Source: Castor canadensis
Lineage: Eukaryota; Chordata; Mammalia; Rodentia; Castoridae
Direction: 5' to 3'
DNA length: 64,000 nt
NCBI RefSeq assembly: GCF_047511655.1
Contig: NC_133394.1
Location: forward strand, 56,576,501 to 56,640,500
Of the stretch, positions 12,441 through 23,889 are shown one piece after another; the stretch's first letter is position 1, and each line of letters starts with the position of its first letter. The translations under genes were made by a program, and so were the position numbers. Below the pieces are notes generated by a model. That model had not been told where the DNA came from. It saw nothing but the letters and a program-made list of their open reading frames with translations, and searched no databases.

Positions 12441-13726
12441 TGGTTTTTGGCAATTTTTATAAAAGCTGGCCATACCTCTCCTTTCCTTGCTTTTAAGCCT
12501 TTCTCCCTGTAATGGTCCTTAATAATAACACCATATCAGACTTAAAAGATAAGGTCATGGTTATGGATAAAACTCTCCTTTCATTATGCTTTCAGTGTCT
12601 AGGGTGGATGACTGAGGATGAGTGACAGTGTTACAGCTGTTCCTGTATCTGGAAACTTCAGCACATTTAGAACCCCCAGCCTGTGGAAGTGGGATCAAAG
12701 AGATCCCAATTTTGTGAAAAAGTGACTTTCCCAGCCATCTGGGTGTGGCAGGCCTGGACCAGGTTCCACCAATACACAGAGCAAGGACAAATGCCCATCT
12801 TCAGGAACACACCCCATCTTAACCACCGCATGCCTGGGGTGAAGGCTGACCAGTTTAGGTGCGCAGAGTTTTTATAGTTCTTACATTGTCCATCCCAAAG
12901 ACAGCTTGAGTGAAACAACTTGCCCGGACTGAGTTTTACAACTCTGTCTTGATTATTCTCAAAGAACACTCTTCCCTTATTTCTTTGTTTCTCTTTAAAA
13001 TGTCATGCAGTAAAGTATTTTCTAAGTATTGTACCTTAATTCTTCATTCATTCCTAGAATCACTTATTCTTAATCTTGATCTTCAATTAGGGCTTTTCAT
13101 AGGTTCTTTCTGTGTGAAATATATGTCTTTAGACTTGATTCTCATTCTATTTTGAGAAGCTCTTTGAATGAGTATTAAGGATGTGCACTGAGCTGGTTGA
13201 CATTTTCCAGAAATAGTTCAAACCCTGTTACCACATTTATCTTCAAAAGGGCTTTTGTAGATTTCTCATAACATCCTTGGTATTTCTCTTCCAGCTTCAC
13301 CTGGCTTTGTTTTTTTTTTTGGTGTAATATCCACCGTGAAGTATTTTTGGTAACAAAGCTTTTCTGAATCAGTCTTCTTTTCATTTCTGAGGCAAACCAG
13401 TGATTCATCTTTACTATGTTAGCCACCTTCATAAACATGGCTATACTGTTCTGTATCATTCCAGTTTGAGCGAGGGGGACAGATAAGGGAAAGTTGCCTT
13501 AAGGGCATTCAACTTGCTAATTCCTTCTTTGCAGTTTCTGCTGTCCATAGCACTAGGAAGAATGTGAGTGCCCATCAAATTCCTTTGGCTTGCCTCTCGC
13601 TCTGCTCAATCAGCATCTAACCGATCAGGCACATTGAGTTGACAGACAATTTACAAATCAGGTCATTTGGGCTCTTCACAAACATCAGTGTAATAGAAAA
13701 CAAAACAAAAGGTTGGGGAACTTGTT
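12441..13726. other. Intergenic, nothing recognised
   Basis: Unique sequence. An 11-T run near 13310-13320 is the only simple tract. Confidence 0.5.
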
Positions 13727-13871
13727 CTAGATTAGTTCTCAAAATGTGGACCCTACACCAGCAGCAGTGGCATCAGCAGGGGCTTATTGAAAAGGTAAAA
13801 CTTCAGGCCTTCTCCCGGACCTCCCGAATCAGAAACAGCACTCTAACACTTGTGTGCACTCAGCTCTGAGA
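13727..13871 (+). mobile_element. MER20 (hAT-Charlie) copy
   Basis: 'ttagttctcaaaatgtggac' and 'gaatcagaaacagcactc' match the MER20 order (TTCTCAAAGTGTGGTCC ... AATCAGAAACTCTGG, remembered). It is a non-autonomous DNA transposon. Confidence 0.65.
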
Positions 13872-14019
13872 AAGTCTGACCTTATGTGTAACTCATATTC
13901 AGATTTCTTTAATTGCCCCCAATAATATCCTTTAGGCAGTTCCATCTCCCTAATTCTGAATCTAGTCAAGTATCACACTGCATTTTGCAGTCAAGTATCT
14001 TTGGTCTCCTTTAATCTAG

Positions 14020-14155
14020 ATCTGTGGCTTTACAACTTTAGCATGCATCAGAATCACTTGGGAGATTTGCTAAAACATGGATTGCTGCTCTCCCATTCCC
14101 TTACCTTAGTTCCTACAGGTGATGTTGGATGCTTCTAACCCTGGGACTACACTTA
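14020..14155 (-). mobile_element. MER20 copy, opposite orientation
   Basis: 'agcatgcatcagaatcactt', 'gctaaaacatggattgctg' and 'ccctgggactacactt' read as MER20 on the other strand, about 150 bases from a forward copy. Confidence 0.65.
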
Positions 14156-14324
14156 GTATAATAAGGTATTAAATACAGTATTATTTCATCGTTATGTTTT
14201 AAGTATAATAGTGGCTATATTAGTAAAAGCTTTTTTTTAGGAGATTCTTGCTGAGGTATTTACAAATGAAATGTCATGACTATGACAACTAAATCTCAGA
14301 TGATTCAGTGAAATAAATATATAG

Positions 14325-14425
14325 CTAGGTGGATGAATGAACTGGATGGACATGGATGGATAGATGGACCGACAGATGAACAGATGGGTCATAGACGCAT
14401 GGACTGGATAGATGGAGTAAACATG
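14325..14425. repeat. Degenerate (TGGA)n/(GATA)n tetranucleotide repeat
   Basis: Runs of tgga, gatg and taga units (for example 'ggatggacatggatggatag') over about 100 bases. Confidence 0.8.
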
Positions 14426-14615
14426 CCAAAATGTTAACACACAGTGAACACAGATGAACAGTGAACATAGTGAACAAGTAAGTAGTTGACTGAACAGTTT
14501 AAAAAAACTGTAGAAGAGGAAGCTTTTCTCTTCTACCCTCTTGAGTTCATTACCTGGTACCCTATAAATCAGACTGACAAAAAATTAGCTACCAAATACC
14601 CATACAAGTTTTATT

Positions 14616-15767
14616 AGCATATAATAGTTGTGCAGGGGACTACACGGATATTTACATATGTGCTTATAATATATCTTAATTAGATTCACCCCCTCCAATT
14701 ATTCTCCCTCATCTTCCCTCCCCCACTTCTTAGAATGATTTCAACAGGTTTCATTGTTTTATTTTCATACATAAATACAAAATACGCCCACCTTATTCAT
14801 CCTTCTTCACCCCTGCTTTTGCCCTCCCAACACCCACTGGTACCCACCCACAAACAGGACCTGTTTTACCTTTCTGTCCTTCATTTTTTCAAGTGTATGA
14901 TTGTTTAAGAGGGTTTTTAGACAAGTATACATTGCACTTTAATCTTATCAACCCTCTATAACTTACCCTTCTCTACTGCCCTTCTCCCCTACTATTCAAT
15001 TGCTCACAGTGCATTGGGTCATATTACCTTTGGACACAGATGCAGTGTTTCAATATTTTCCCTCTCTTTCTCTTTCCCTCTTCTGCCACCCATGGTCCCC
15101 TCAGACAAGCCCACTAATACAATCATGTATTTCTCTCTCTGTCTCTTTTTCTCTCTGACTCTCTGTCTCTCTCTCTCTCTTCATATATATATATATATAT
15201 AATAAGTAAACATATGTATATAAATCATATGTATATTTAGTGAACATTTATCTTATAAGTCTAGCTTTCACATAGGAGGAAAACATGCATCTTTGACCTT
15301 TAGAGGCTGACTTACTTCACTTAACATGGTGTTCTCCAGTTCCACCCATTTACCTATAAAACAACGTAATTTCATTCTTCTTTATGGCTGAGTAATACTC
15401 CATTGTGTATATACACACATTGTCTTAATCCATTCATCATTTGGGCATCTGGGTTGTTTCCAAAGCTTGGCTATTGTGAATAGTGCTACAATAAACATGG
15501 TGTGCACGTGGCTCTATTGTATTCTGCTTACATTCTTTTGGGTATAGGCTCAGGAGTGATATCACTGGATCATATAATAGCTCTGTTTTTAGTGTTTTGA
15601 GGAATCTCCATACTGCTTCCATAGCAGTCGCACTAACTGACATTCCCATCAGCACTATGGAAAAGCTCCTTTCCCATCCTCACCAGCACTTGCTGTTTGT
15701 GTTCTTGGTGAAGATCATGTTGACCAGGGTGTGCCCATTTTTCAGTGGGCTGTTGATTTTTTGCAGG
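14616..15767 (-). mobile_element. 5'-truncated L1, antisense
   Basis: Starts with the 3' UTR read in reverse and runs back into the ORF2 C-terminus (the plus strand has 'gagtaatactccattgtgta', 'ggatcatataatagctctg'). Target duplication atacaagttttatt (14602-14615) / atacaaattttatt (15768-15781). Coding frames are broken. A (CT)n(TA)n tract sits inside at 15133-15202. Confidence 0.85.
15133..15202. repeat. (CT)n then (TA)n microsatellite inside the L1
   Basis: Pyrimidine CT repeats pass directly into about ten TA units. Such tracts vary in length between individuals. Confidence 0.85.
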
Positions 15768-15781
15768 ATACAAATTTTATT

Positions 15782-16844
15782 TTATGCTAACCTTTATATG
15801 AGGGGGGCTTCCCAGAAAAGAAATAAAGACTCAAAAAATAAACAGGTCTGGGAACTTGTCTGTCATTTTTAACAAAGAACAGTAATCTGTGGGGATGTGA
15901 CAAGAAAAGGGGTTTTTAGACTTCCAAGCATTGCCAACTGTGGGAAGGTAAATATCTGGGAAAGCTAGTGAAAGATAAACTACCTTGGCAAGGTTTGTTT
16001 ATGCAGTCCATCTAGATGCTGACCTTCTGTTTTCTTCAAGGTCATAAAATGTCCTTGGGAGAGAGGATTTATGGTTGTCCTTACTTCTCAGGAGTTTCTG
16101 TTTTTGGAAAAGAGAAGTTCTAGGAAGGCTTCTTCCTGCATCTGTCAAAACAAATGTCTAGCTCATAATAACCCCTATGTCAAAGTGGCATATTTTAGGG
16201 TGGCATATGCTGATCCCCTTTAAAACAGTCTACCCAGAGATTGTAGTGTTTATTGTCCCTGTTAATAACATACTAGTGTGAATTATGAAGAATGCCTTTA
16301 GTAGATCTGATCTGCATTTCTAAGGCTGCTGAGTGAGCAGAATTCAGCACAATAGGAGTCCTTATGACTTTAAACTGAAACGCTGAATAGAAGCTGGTCT
16401 CATAAATAGTGTTTTGTATCATAATGGCTAACAGGAATGGTGACCATAATGAACTGATTTCATTCCTAGCAATCCAGGCATGTCACCAGAAGTAATGGCA
16501 ATACTAGGTAATGTCTCTACAGTTCAGAATCTGCCCCCACCTCCACAACACACAGACTTACTGCGTCATTATTAGTCACCAATGCAGTTTTCTTTGAAAA
16601 TTGTAGCTAGGGATCGCTACAAGGTTTAGTCCAGCAGTTAGGCTGAGTTTTGCTACTCTACACACTACGAAATAAACCCTAAACATGTTAGTGAACCATA
16701 GGCTACAGTGCTAGAAAAGGCAAGAGCTTGATATTATTTTTCTTTAGATACACAAACATTAATGAGCACACATACAAGGTCATCCTAAGGATTCCTTCTG
16801 GATTTGCATATATTTCCTCTATATGCACCCTCAGACTTACTCCT
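15782..16844. other. Intergenic, nothing recognised
   Basis: Unique sequence following the L1 target duplication. No exon seen. Confidence 0.5.
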
Positions 16845-16925
16845 GGTTATACTGGCCAGCTTGCAATCTTGCATAAGTCACTTGAACCTTAGCTTCTTTG
16901 TAATATGAGAGGATTGCAAGCTTCT
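16845..16925 (+). repeat. MIR fragment
   Basis: 'cataagtcacttgaacctta' followed by 'gcttctttgtaatatgag' fits the MIR core. Confidence 0.55.
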
Positions 16926-17014
16926 GAATGGTGTGCTGTCCATTGCTTGATTCCACACTGTGTCCTCTACCCAGAAGGCTGTCCCACCCTCTAGACCACC
17001 TGTAGTAATGGCAT

Positions 17015-17090
17015 ACCTCAGGAGACATTTGTCAATGTCTAGAGACAGTTTTGATTGTCACAACTTGGGAAAGGAGCGACAGCTTGCAAC
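17015..17090 (+). mobile_element. MER5-like (hAT-Charlie) fragment
   Basis: 'ggagacatttgtcaatgtct' and 'agacagttttgattgtcaca' match the first half of the MER5A consensus. Confidence 0.6.
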
Positions 17091-17204
17091 TAAGAAGCAG
17101 AGAGTGGAGATATAGCTATAAATCCTACAATGCTGTGAGAAACCCTCTTTTAGGAATTCCTACCATTAGTAATAGCCTACAATTTAAATGTCTCTTCACT
17201 CAGG

Positions 17205-17260
17205 AACTCTGTCTAATGCTTAACATAGTGTCTGACACATAGTATGCATTTGGTAAAAGT
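17205..17260 (+). repeat. MIR 3' end
   Basis: 'aacatagtgtctgacacata' then 'gtatgcatttggtaaa' is the typical MIR tail. Confidence 0.5.
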
Positions 17261-17664
17261 TGGGGTTTTGGTTTTGATATTTTGGGTTATTTTTTGTAAG
17301 TTACAATTTTTTTGTGTCACAGTAAAGTTTCTTTTTCTTTCCCCTTAGTGAAAACTTCGATCTTTACAAGGTAAACATATTTTGCTTTCTAAGTCTTTCC
17401 TTTTAGTTGAAATTACAGATAACTTGAGAAAACCAATTGTTATCCAGTTTTTACTCACAACTCCTACCCTGGTACCTTGTGTGTCACCAACTCTCAAAAG
17501 CTAATTTCAGGCTAATGGAGAATGAAAGGAATGGAGCCCTTTGGGACCAGATTTCCTCTGCAAATCTCTCCTGCATTACACTTGTAGATGCTACTTTCTT
17601 ATTATCTCTTAGATATTTCTCTTTGCCTATAAGCTCTTTTTCTCTTGGCTGGTACCCTTACTGA

Positions 17665-18350
17665 CAGGCAGGTTAGCAGGCAGGGAAAATAACTTACCAG
17701 GGGCTCTCTTCTCTTAAGCAAGCAAAGCTAACAGGCATGCCAGCCCAGCCCTTAACCATTTCTAGGACAATAAATCCCCTTGAAGTTGTGAATACCCTGG
17801 CAGTTGTAAATATCATTACAAGATAGTATCCAGAAGAGGTGCCTTTGGGTCTGCCTTACTTGTAAAAAAAGGTCTGTCTCTAATTTAGCCTCCAAGGCCA
17901 ACTCCTCTCACTTAGGACCTCATGAATAATGGTCACATTTCATGTATACAATTAAAGGCCTAGAAATTAGAATAAGCACATGCACAGAACACCCCTTGTT
18001 ATGGATAAGGCTGTTGTGTTAAGTAAACCTGCCAGTCACCCTTGCTCCTTGCTAAGGACTGCTCAGATTTTTCCCAGCTTAAAAACTTATGAATTGGTCT
18101 TAAACAAAGAAATCAGGGCTTCTGTGCCACCTGGCAAGGGCCCACTCCTTCCCTGTGGTGCTTCTTTCTTTTCTTTTAATAAAGTTTTACTAATCACTCC
18201 TCCTTGCCATCAGGCAAGAAAAAAACTGACAGTGTTTTTCTTTTTCCTTACTCTTTCTTTTCCTTCCAATAAAGTTTTATCACTGTTTTGCAATTTGTGT
18301 CTCTGTCCAGTTCTCTGTTCAGGTAACACAAGAACCTGGAGTCTTCTGAA
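17665..18350 (+). repeat. Probable LTR fragment with tandem AATAAAGTTTTA
   Basis: Two copies of an R-like segment, each with AATAAAGTTTTA after a pyrimidine-rich stretch (AATAAA near 18178 and 18271), follow a U3-like body. This looks like the 3' part of a retroviral LTR with a short internal duplication. I could not fix the ends or find target duplications, so family and borders are uncertain. Confidence 0.4.
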
Positions 18351-18469
18351 CTAGTGTCTTCTTTGGCTACTCAGCCTGGTAAGATGATCGGTTGTTGTCT
18401 GTACCACTTTAGAGCCTGACTCCCCTGACCTGAGTTATGTCCTTCACACCCACTTCCACTGTGCTTTCC

Positions 18470-18744
18470 GTTTGATTTTCCTCAAATAAAATGTCTCAGT
18501 GCTAGCTTTTGGGGTAACCTTCAAACTCTTTAATCCATGAGGCTCATTCCAGTTTGGCCCCTACTTTCTCCTCTGGCTTCTCTCTCTAGTCCCTCCATCT
18601 GAACAAGAGGTACTGTTTCACACTTCTGTTCCTTTCCACCTGTCAAATTGTACTTCAAACCCCCACCTCCCCATCCCTCACCTAGCCAAATTCTACTTGT
18701 TTTCCCAACATCCACCTCTTTCAGGAAGCCTTCTCTCTCCCCAG
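18470..18744 (-). repeat. LINE L2 3' fragment, antisense
   Basis: 'ccttcaaactctttaatcca', 'ccagtttggcccctactttc' and 'ctgttcctttccacctg' follow the reverse of the L2 3' coding end. Confidence 0.55.
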
Positions 18745-19046
18745 GTTCTAAGGGTAGCTTTTATTTATTAAGGAAAATGTGTATTCAGTGGTATACACAG
18801 AACTTAAGTTTATAATGCAAGGAGTTTAAATAGATTTCTACACACTCTTGTACTCACTACCCCATTCAAAATATAGAAAATTTCTTCATCTGCCTCTCAG
18901 TCAACCCCACCCGACTCCTCATAGGCAACCACCTATTACCACAGGTAAGATTCACCTGCTCTTGGACTTGGCAGAAATGGGACCATACAGTAAATACTTT
19001 GTGCATCTGTTTCCTTTTGTTTAACATAATGTTACTGAGAATTACC

Positions 19047-19709
19047 TGTTGGGGCTCAGAAAATGACACTCCAAAGCACAGTGATTTGCCTTACTGAGCT
19101 GGAGAGTCTCAGAACAGATCTCTCTGACCCTCTCCGGGGTCCCTGTCTCTCAATCACCTTTAATGTTTTCTCTCTTCTGAAGGCAGTAGGAGGTCTTTCT
19201 CTGAAGTTTCCTTTTCTGATTAAAGGAAGTTATCTTTCCAGGAAGAATGCAGTTTTCTGAAATCTCATTAACCAGCAAAGATTAACCCCTGTGGATGAGC
19301 CTGAAAGTCAAATACCACACCTAGCGCTTAGAGGAGCTTTGTCCCAGGTCCTTTTCTGTTCTTTGGGCCCATTCATTTCCTCTAAAACTCATTTACTATC
19401 TTCAAATTGCCTACAACTCTCTGCTCCTTTCTCACCTGAAAAGGAGTTTTTAAATCTCAACCATCTTGCCCATCATTGAATTTTCATACATTCTGTGACT
19501 CTAGTGCACAATTAAATGGTAATAAATCTGTTTGCTTTTTTTCCTGCTAATTTGTTTACTGGCCAGCAGTGCAGGAGGTGAATTCAAGTATGATATATTT
19601 GATACATAGTAAGAACTTTTGTAAATGCCACAATGTACCCCCACCAAGCACAATAATAAAAAAAAGACACAAAGCTTCAGAAGGGGAGGGAGCAATTCAT
19701 TTTGCCCCT
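19047..19709 (+). repeat. Solo LTR (ERVL-like)
   Basis: Starts TGTTGGGGCTCAGAAAATGA and ends ...GCCCCTACA, with R-like 'taataaatctgtttgctttt' near its end. It interrupts old L1 sequence on both sides. A 95-bp L1 3' end is inserted within it. The family assignment is from memory. Confidence 0.55.
19575..19674 (+). mobile_element. Very short L1 3' end insertion
   Basis: 'aagaacttttgtaaatgcca' and 'caatgtacccccaccaagca' followed by 'caataataaaaaaaa' is the L1 3' terminus seen several times in this window. It is severely 5'-truncated. Confidence 0.75.
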
Positions 19710-19882
19710 ACACATTTATGTTGTATGTTTCCAAGGTTTATTCTCATTATTTAAATTGCTGAGAATGTCGTTGTCTAAACATATTGCTGTTTGCTTTAAC
19801 ATCCAATGTCTTGTTGATGGACATTTGAATTGCTTCTATTTTTTTTTTTGTCAGTTGTAAATAAGGCTCCTATGACCATTCC

Positions 19883-21084
19883 TAGAATTTTTGTTTGTTT
19901 GTTTGTTCATATGTGCATATAATGTTTGGGTCATTTCTCCCCCCGACCCCCCACCCCGCCCCCTCCCTCTCCTCCTCACCCTCTCACTTCCAGGCAGAAA
20001 CTGTTTTGCCCTTATCTCTAATTTTGTTGAAGAGCGAGTATAAACAATACCAAGAAGGAAAAAGTGTTTTTGCTAGTTGAGCATAAGGATAGCAATACAG
20101 GGAGATTCCTAGCACTGCTTCCATGCACAAATGTGTTACATTCTAAGTTGATTCTTCTCAAACTAACCTTTTCTCTAGATCCTGATCCCCTTGTCCTATT
20201 GGCCTCTGTCGCTTTAAAGTTTCTGCATTAATTCCTTTGCATTGAGGACATCAAATGCTATCATGTTTTTTGGGTTTCTTACCTATCCTCATACCTCCCT
20301 TGTGTGCTCTCACCTTATCATGTGACCCAAGTCCAATCACATTGCTGTATTTGCCCTAGATCGAAAGTCCACGTATGAGGGAGAACATACAATTTTTGGT
20401 CTTCTGGGTCTGGCTGACCTTGCTCAGAATGATGTTCTCCAGTTCCATCCATTTACTTGTGAATGATAAGATTTCATTCTTCTTCATGGCTGCATAAAAT
20501 TTCATTGTGTATAAATACCACATTTTCTTAATCCATTCGTCAGTAGTGGGAATCTTGGCTGTTTCCATAACTTGGCTATTGTGAATAGTGCTGCAATAAA
20601 CATGGGTGTGCAGGTGCCTTTGGAGTAACCTGTGTAGCATTCTTTTGGGTATATCCTCAGGAGTGGAATTACTGGATCATATGGCAGGTCTATGTTTAGA
20701 TTTTTAAGAAGCTTCCAAATTTTTCTCCAGAATGGTTGTAATAGTTTACATTCCCACCAGCAGTGTGTAAGGGTTCCTTTTCCCCACATTCTCACCAACA
20801 CCTGTTGTTGGTGGTGTTTCTAATGATGGCTATTCTAACAGGGGTGAGGTGGAATCTTAGTGTGGTTTTGATTTGCATTTCCTTTATGGCTAGAGATGGT
20901 GAGCATTTTTTCATGTGTTTTTTAGCCATTCGAATTTCTTCTTTTAAGAAAGTTCTGTGTAGTTCAATTGCCCATTTCTTTATTGGTTCATTAATTTTGG
21001 GAGAATTTAGTTTTTTGAGTTCCCTGCTTATCAGTCCTTTGTCTGTGTGTAGCTGGCAAATATTTTCTCCCACTCTGTGATTTT
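19883..21084 (-). mobile_element. 5'-truncated L1, antisense, with ORF2 C-terminus
   Basis: 3' UTR in reverse (C-rich near 19940-19980), then broken ORF2 frames on the minus strand at 20356-20640, 20502-20801 and 20792-21080. They contain L1 ORF2 end motifs such as KKMWYLYTMKFYAAMKKNEI and PIKKWAIELHRTFLKEEIRM. Frameshifts show it is dead. Confidence 0.85.
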
Positions 21085-21263
21085 TGCATCTATACTTATA
21101 AATGATATTAGCCTCTGACTTTCTTGAAAAATAACTGGCCTTGTAAAATGAATTTAGAAGTATTCTCTTATCATTTGTTTGTTGGAAGTGTTGTGTTACC
21201 TTAATATTTATTTCATAAATGATCAATAGACTTCATCAAAGAATCCATCTGAGTCTAGAGAGA

Positions 21264-21454
21264 TTTTTTTTTTAGTACTGGGGACTGAACCAAAGCACTC
21301 TTACTTGGAACAACCCCCCCCACCCCGCTTTTTTTTTCATTTTGATTTTAAGACAAGCTCTTGCTACCATTTTCCTTGGGACTGCCTCCAATTCGGTCTT
21401 CCTGCCTTAGGCTCCTGACTGCTGGGATTACAAGTATGTCTACTAGGCTTGGCT
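21264..21454 (-). repeat. Composite SINE, antisense
   Basis: T-run, ID-like 'agtactggggactgaaccaa', then a diverged B1-like arm with 'ctgctgggattacaagtatg'. It splits old L1 sequence. Confidence 0.75.
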
Positions 21455-23347
21455 GAGACTTTTTTAATATTATGAGTTCTGTTCTTTTGCTAGATACAAA
21501 AGTCTTTGGATATTCTATTCAAAATCTTTGGAACCTGGGCTATTCTTCTTGTGCTAATTTAATAAATATGTCTCTTAAAGAATCTGTCCTGGAGGAAGAG
21601 ACCAAGATGGTGGCTAGCTGATAGACCCTGGAACTCTGAGCTGTAATAAATCTGAAAGAATGGTTCAGATTTGTGGTAGAAAAGATCAGGTAATGTGGTT
21701 TTTTTCACCAAGCAACATACCACCAGTACATAGCGGGACGGAATGTACAATGACCGACTTTTAAATTAGCTTTTTATAGCACATAACAGCCCAGAAGCCA
21801 AGGCACTGCAAGCTAGTAGCTATGCTGGCCAACCCACTAGAGAGCCATTTCTTCTTCTGCTTTTTTCCGTTCTTCAACGAGCAAAAACTCAATGCAGAGA
21901 ACTGCAGAACAAGTTCTGCAAGTACATGGTATATCCTTGACCCACCAAAATTTGTGGACACAGAACCTCTGACTATCACTGTCTGTGCCAACCTGGTTGA
22001 CTCCCAATACCACCAACTGAGACTACTATTCTGCCAGGTGAACATGCCACATCATATGCTCAGGAAGAAACCACAGAGTCCAGCACAGCTTGTGGGCAGT
22101 TTGCATCACTCTTGGACAAAACTGGTGGCCTACTATATAGAGGGAAAATTTCACCTTCATCTGGTGAGGGATAGGTGGAGTGCTGAGCTGATCCAGCCTA
22201 TGTGGGGGAGGGATGGCTCAGTCACATCCTGGGGAAAATAGCAAAACATTGGATCACCTTGGAGAAACTGGTAGTGAGCTAAAACTAACAGCCTTCCTAG
22301 AGAAAAGTGGTCAGACAAAAAGGTCAAAGGTCAGTTCCAGCTCCCAGACTTGTCATGTGAGTGAAAGGGGCTGGAGACTACTCATATGCCAGCTCCTTGT
22401 TGGACCACTTCAGAGAACCCACTTACAAAAACAAGCTGACTCAGACTGCCCAGTGCCTGAAGAAGAACCTGGGCTTAAACACCCTGAGTGGATCCTTCCT
22501 CAAAGCTATCTGGTAAAAGAGGTACTATTGATTGCCACACAGTGCAGGATATCAACCTTAAGGACAAGCAAATACACAGAGAAAGCCCTTGTCAGAAGGG
22601 ACAGCACCTGGATTAAATCAGAGAAAAGTGAGTAGAACACTCATTGAACTGAGGTGAAAACCACTCTTCTCCATAACAAGGAAGAAATTTGGACAATAGA
22701 TATATTTTAAAATTTCTTTTTCTTTTTCCTTTTTTGTTACCTATCTCTTTTCCATGCCATTGAAATTTTAGTTTGCTTAGCCCTGTCTTGTTCCACTTTG
22801 TTTTCTTTACCTGATTTTTCTCTTTTCTTCTTTTCTGTCTTCCTTCCTTCTCTTCTTACTCTCCTCCCTCCTTCCACTCCACTATCCCTATCTTCTCCAT
22901 GCTATACACTCAACTTTACACATTACCCCTATCTTTCCTGTCCGTCTGCAATCCCTGACAATACCACCCTCACATACAACTACTAAACTACAACTTTACA
23001 CACATAGCCCCTATACCTCATATCTCTTCTCCCCATTGCCCCATCCCTCCTGTCTCCTCTTCTAGCACCATAATTTTAACTACCTAAGTATCAATCTTTA
23101 TGAAAACAATTGTTATCTCCCTAATACCTGCTGTTTATATATAACATTGCCAGAGGGTTTATATATTATGTAAATAACTGGTTTGGCATTGGATCTGTGA
23201 ATTTGTTATTTCTAAGTTATACTTCCAGGTCAGTGAACAGAAACATTACAACAGCCCAGCTAACAACTAAGTTAGCCAGAGAATAATAACTAAGTCAAGG
23301 TAAAGATAACAAGTGATTAAAACCCTCAACTAACTAATCAACAAGAC

Positions 23348-23889
23348 ATGAGCAAATCTCAAAATAGAAACATGGGGAAAAAAAAAGGCAGGAGAATATG
23401 ACTCCTCAAAAGGTTAATAATCACACAATAGAGGATTTGAAGGATGGTGGGAGGATGAACCTCCAGTTGCTGAGGTGAGATAAATAATGATAAGAATGTT
23501 TTATGAGCTAAGGTGGAATTCAAGAAGACAAAGAAACAACTAAATGAACTCAAAGAGGATTCCAACAAACTCCAAAACAAAACCAAGGGAAAAAAATTTA
23601 AAAGGAGATAAATGAAATAAAGAAGGCAGTAAAAGATGTGAAAGAGGATCTTAACAAAGATAAAGAAAGTTTAAAAAAAAATCAAACAGAAACCCTGGAA
23701 ACAAAAAGTTCCTCAAGTCAATTAAAAAATATAATTGAAAGCCATTCCAGCAGACTGGAGCAAGTGGATGACAGAATCTCAGGGCTAAAAGACAAAACAT
23801 ATATTAAAGAAAAAATAAAATACTTAGTCAAAAGTCTGAAGAGCTGTGAAAGGAATATGCAAGAAATCTGTAACTCCATCAAAAGATAG
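23348..23889 (+). pseudogene. L1 ORF1 N-terminal half (coiled coil), broken
   Basis: Begins MSKSQNRNMGKKKGRR. An open stretch from 23638 encodes the ORF1 coiled coil (Leu/Glu/Lys-rich, for example SRLEQVDDRISGLKDK, then ERNMQEICNSIKR). ORF1p is the trimeric RNA-binding chaperone of L1. Stops lie upstream, and the gene is interrupted at 23887 by a retrocopy. The RNA-binding part continues after 25649. Confidence 0.75.
23861..23886 (+). repeat. Left 26-bp target site duplication
   Basis: Identical over all 26 bases to 25623-25648. It begins aagaaatctgtaactccatc. It brackets the inserted transcript copy. Confidence 0.95.

Noticed and set aside
22213..22635. 140-residue reading frame
   Set aside because: Lies in the 5' UTR of the full-length L1, upstream of ORF1. 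Known L1 structure explains it without a new gene.
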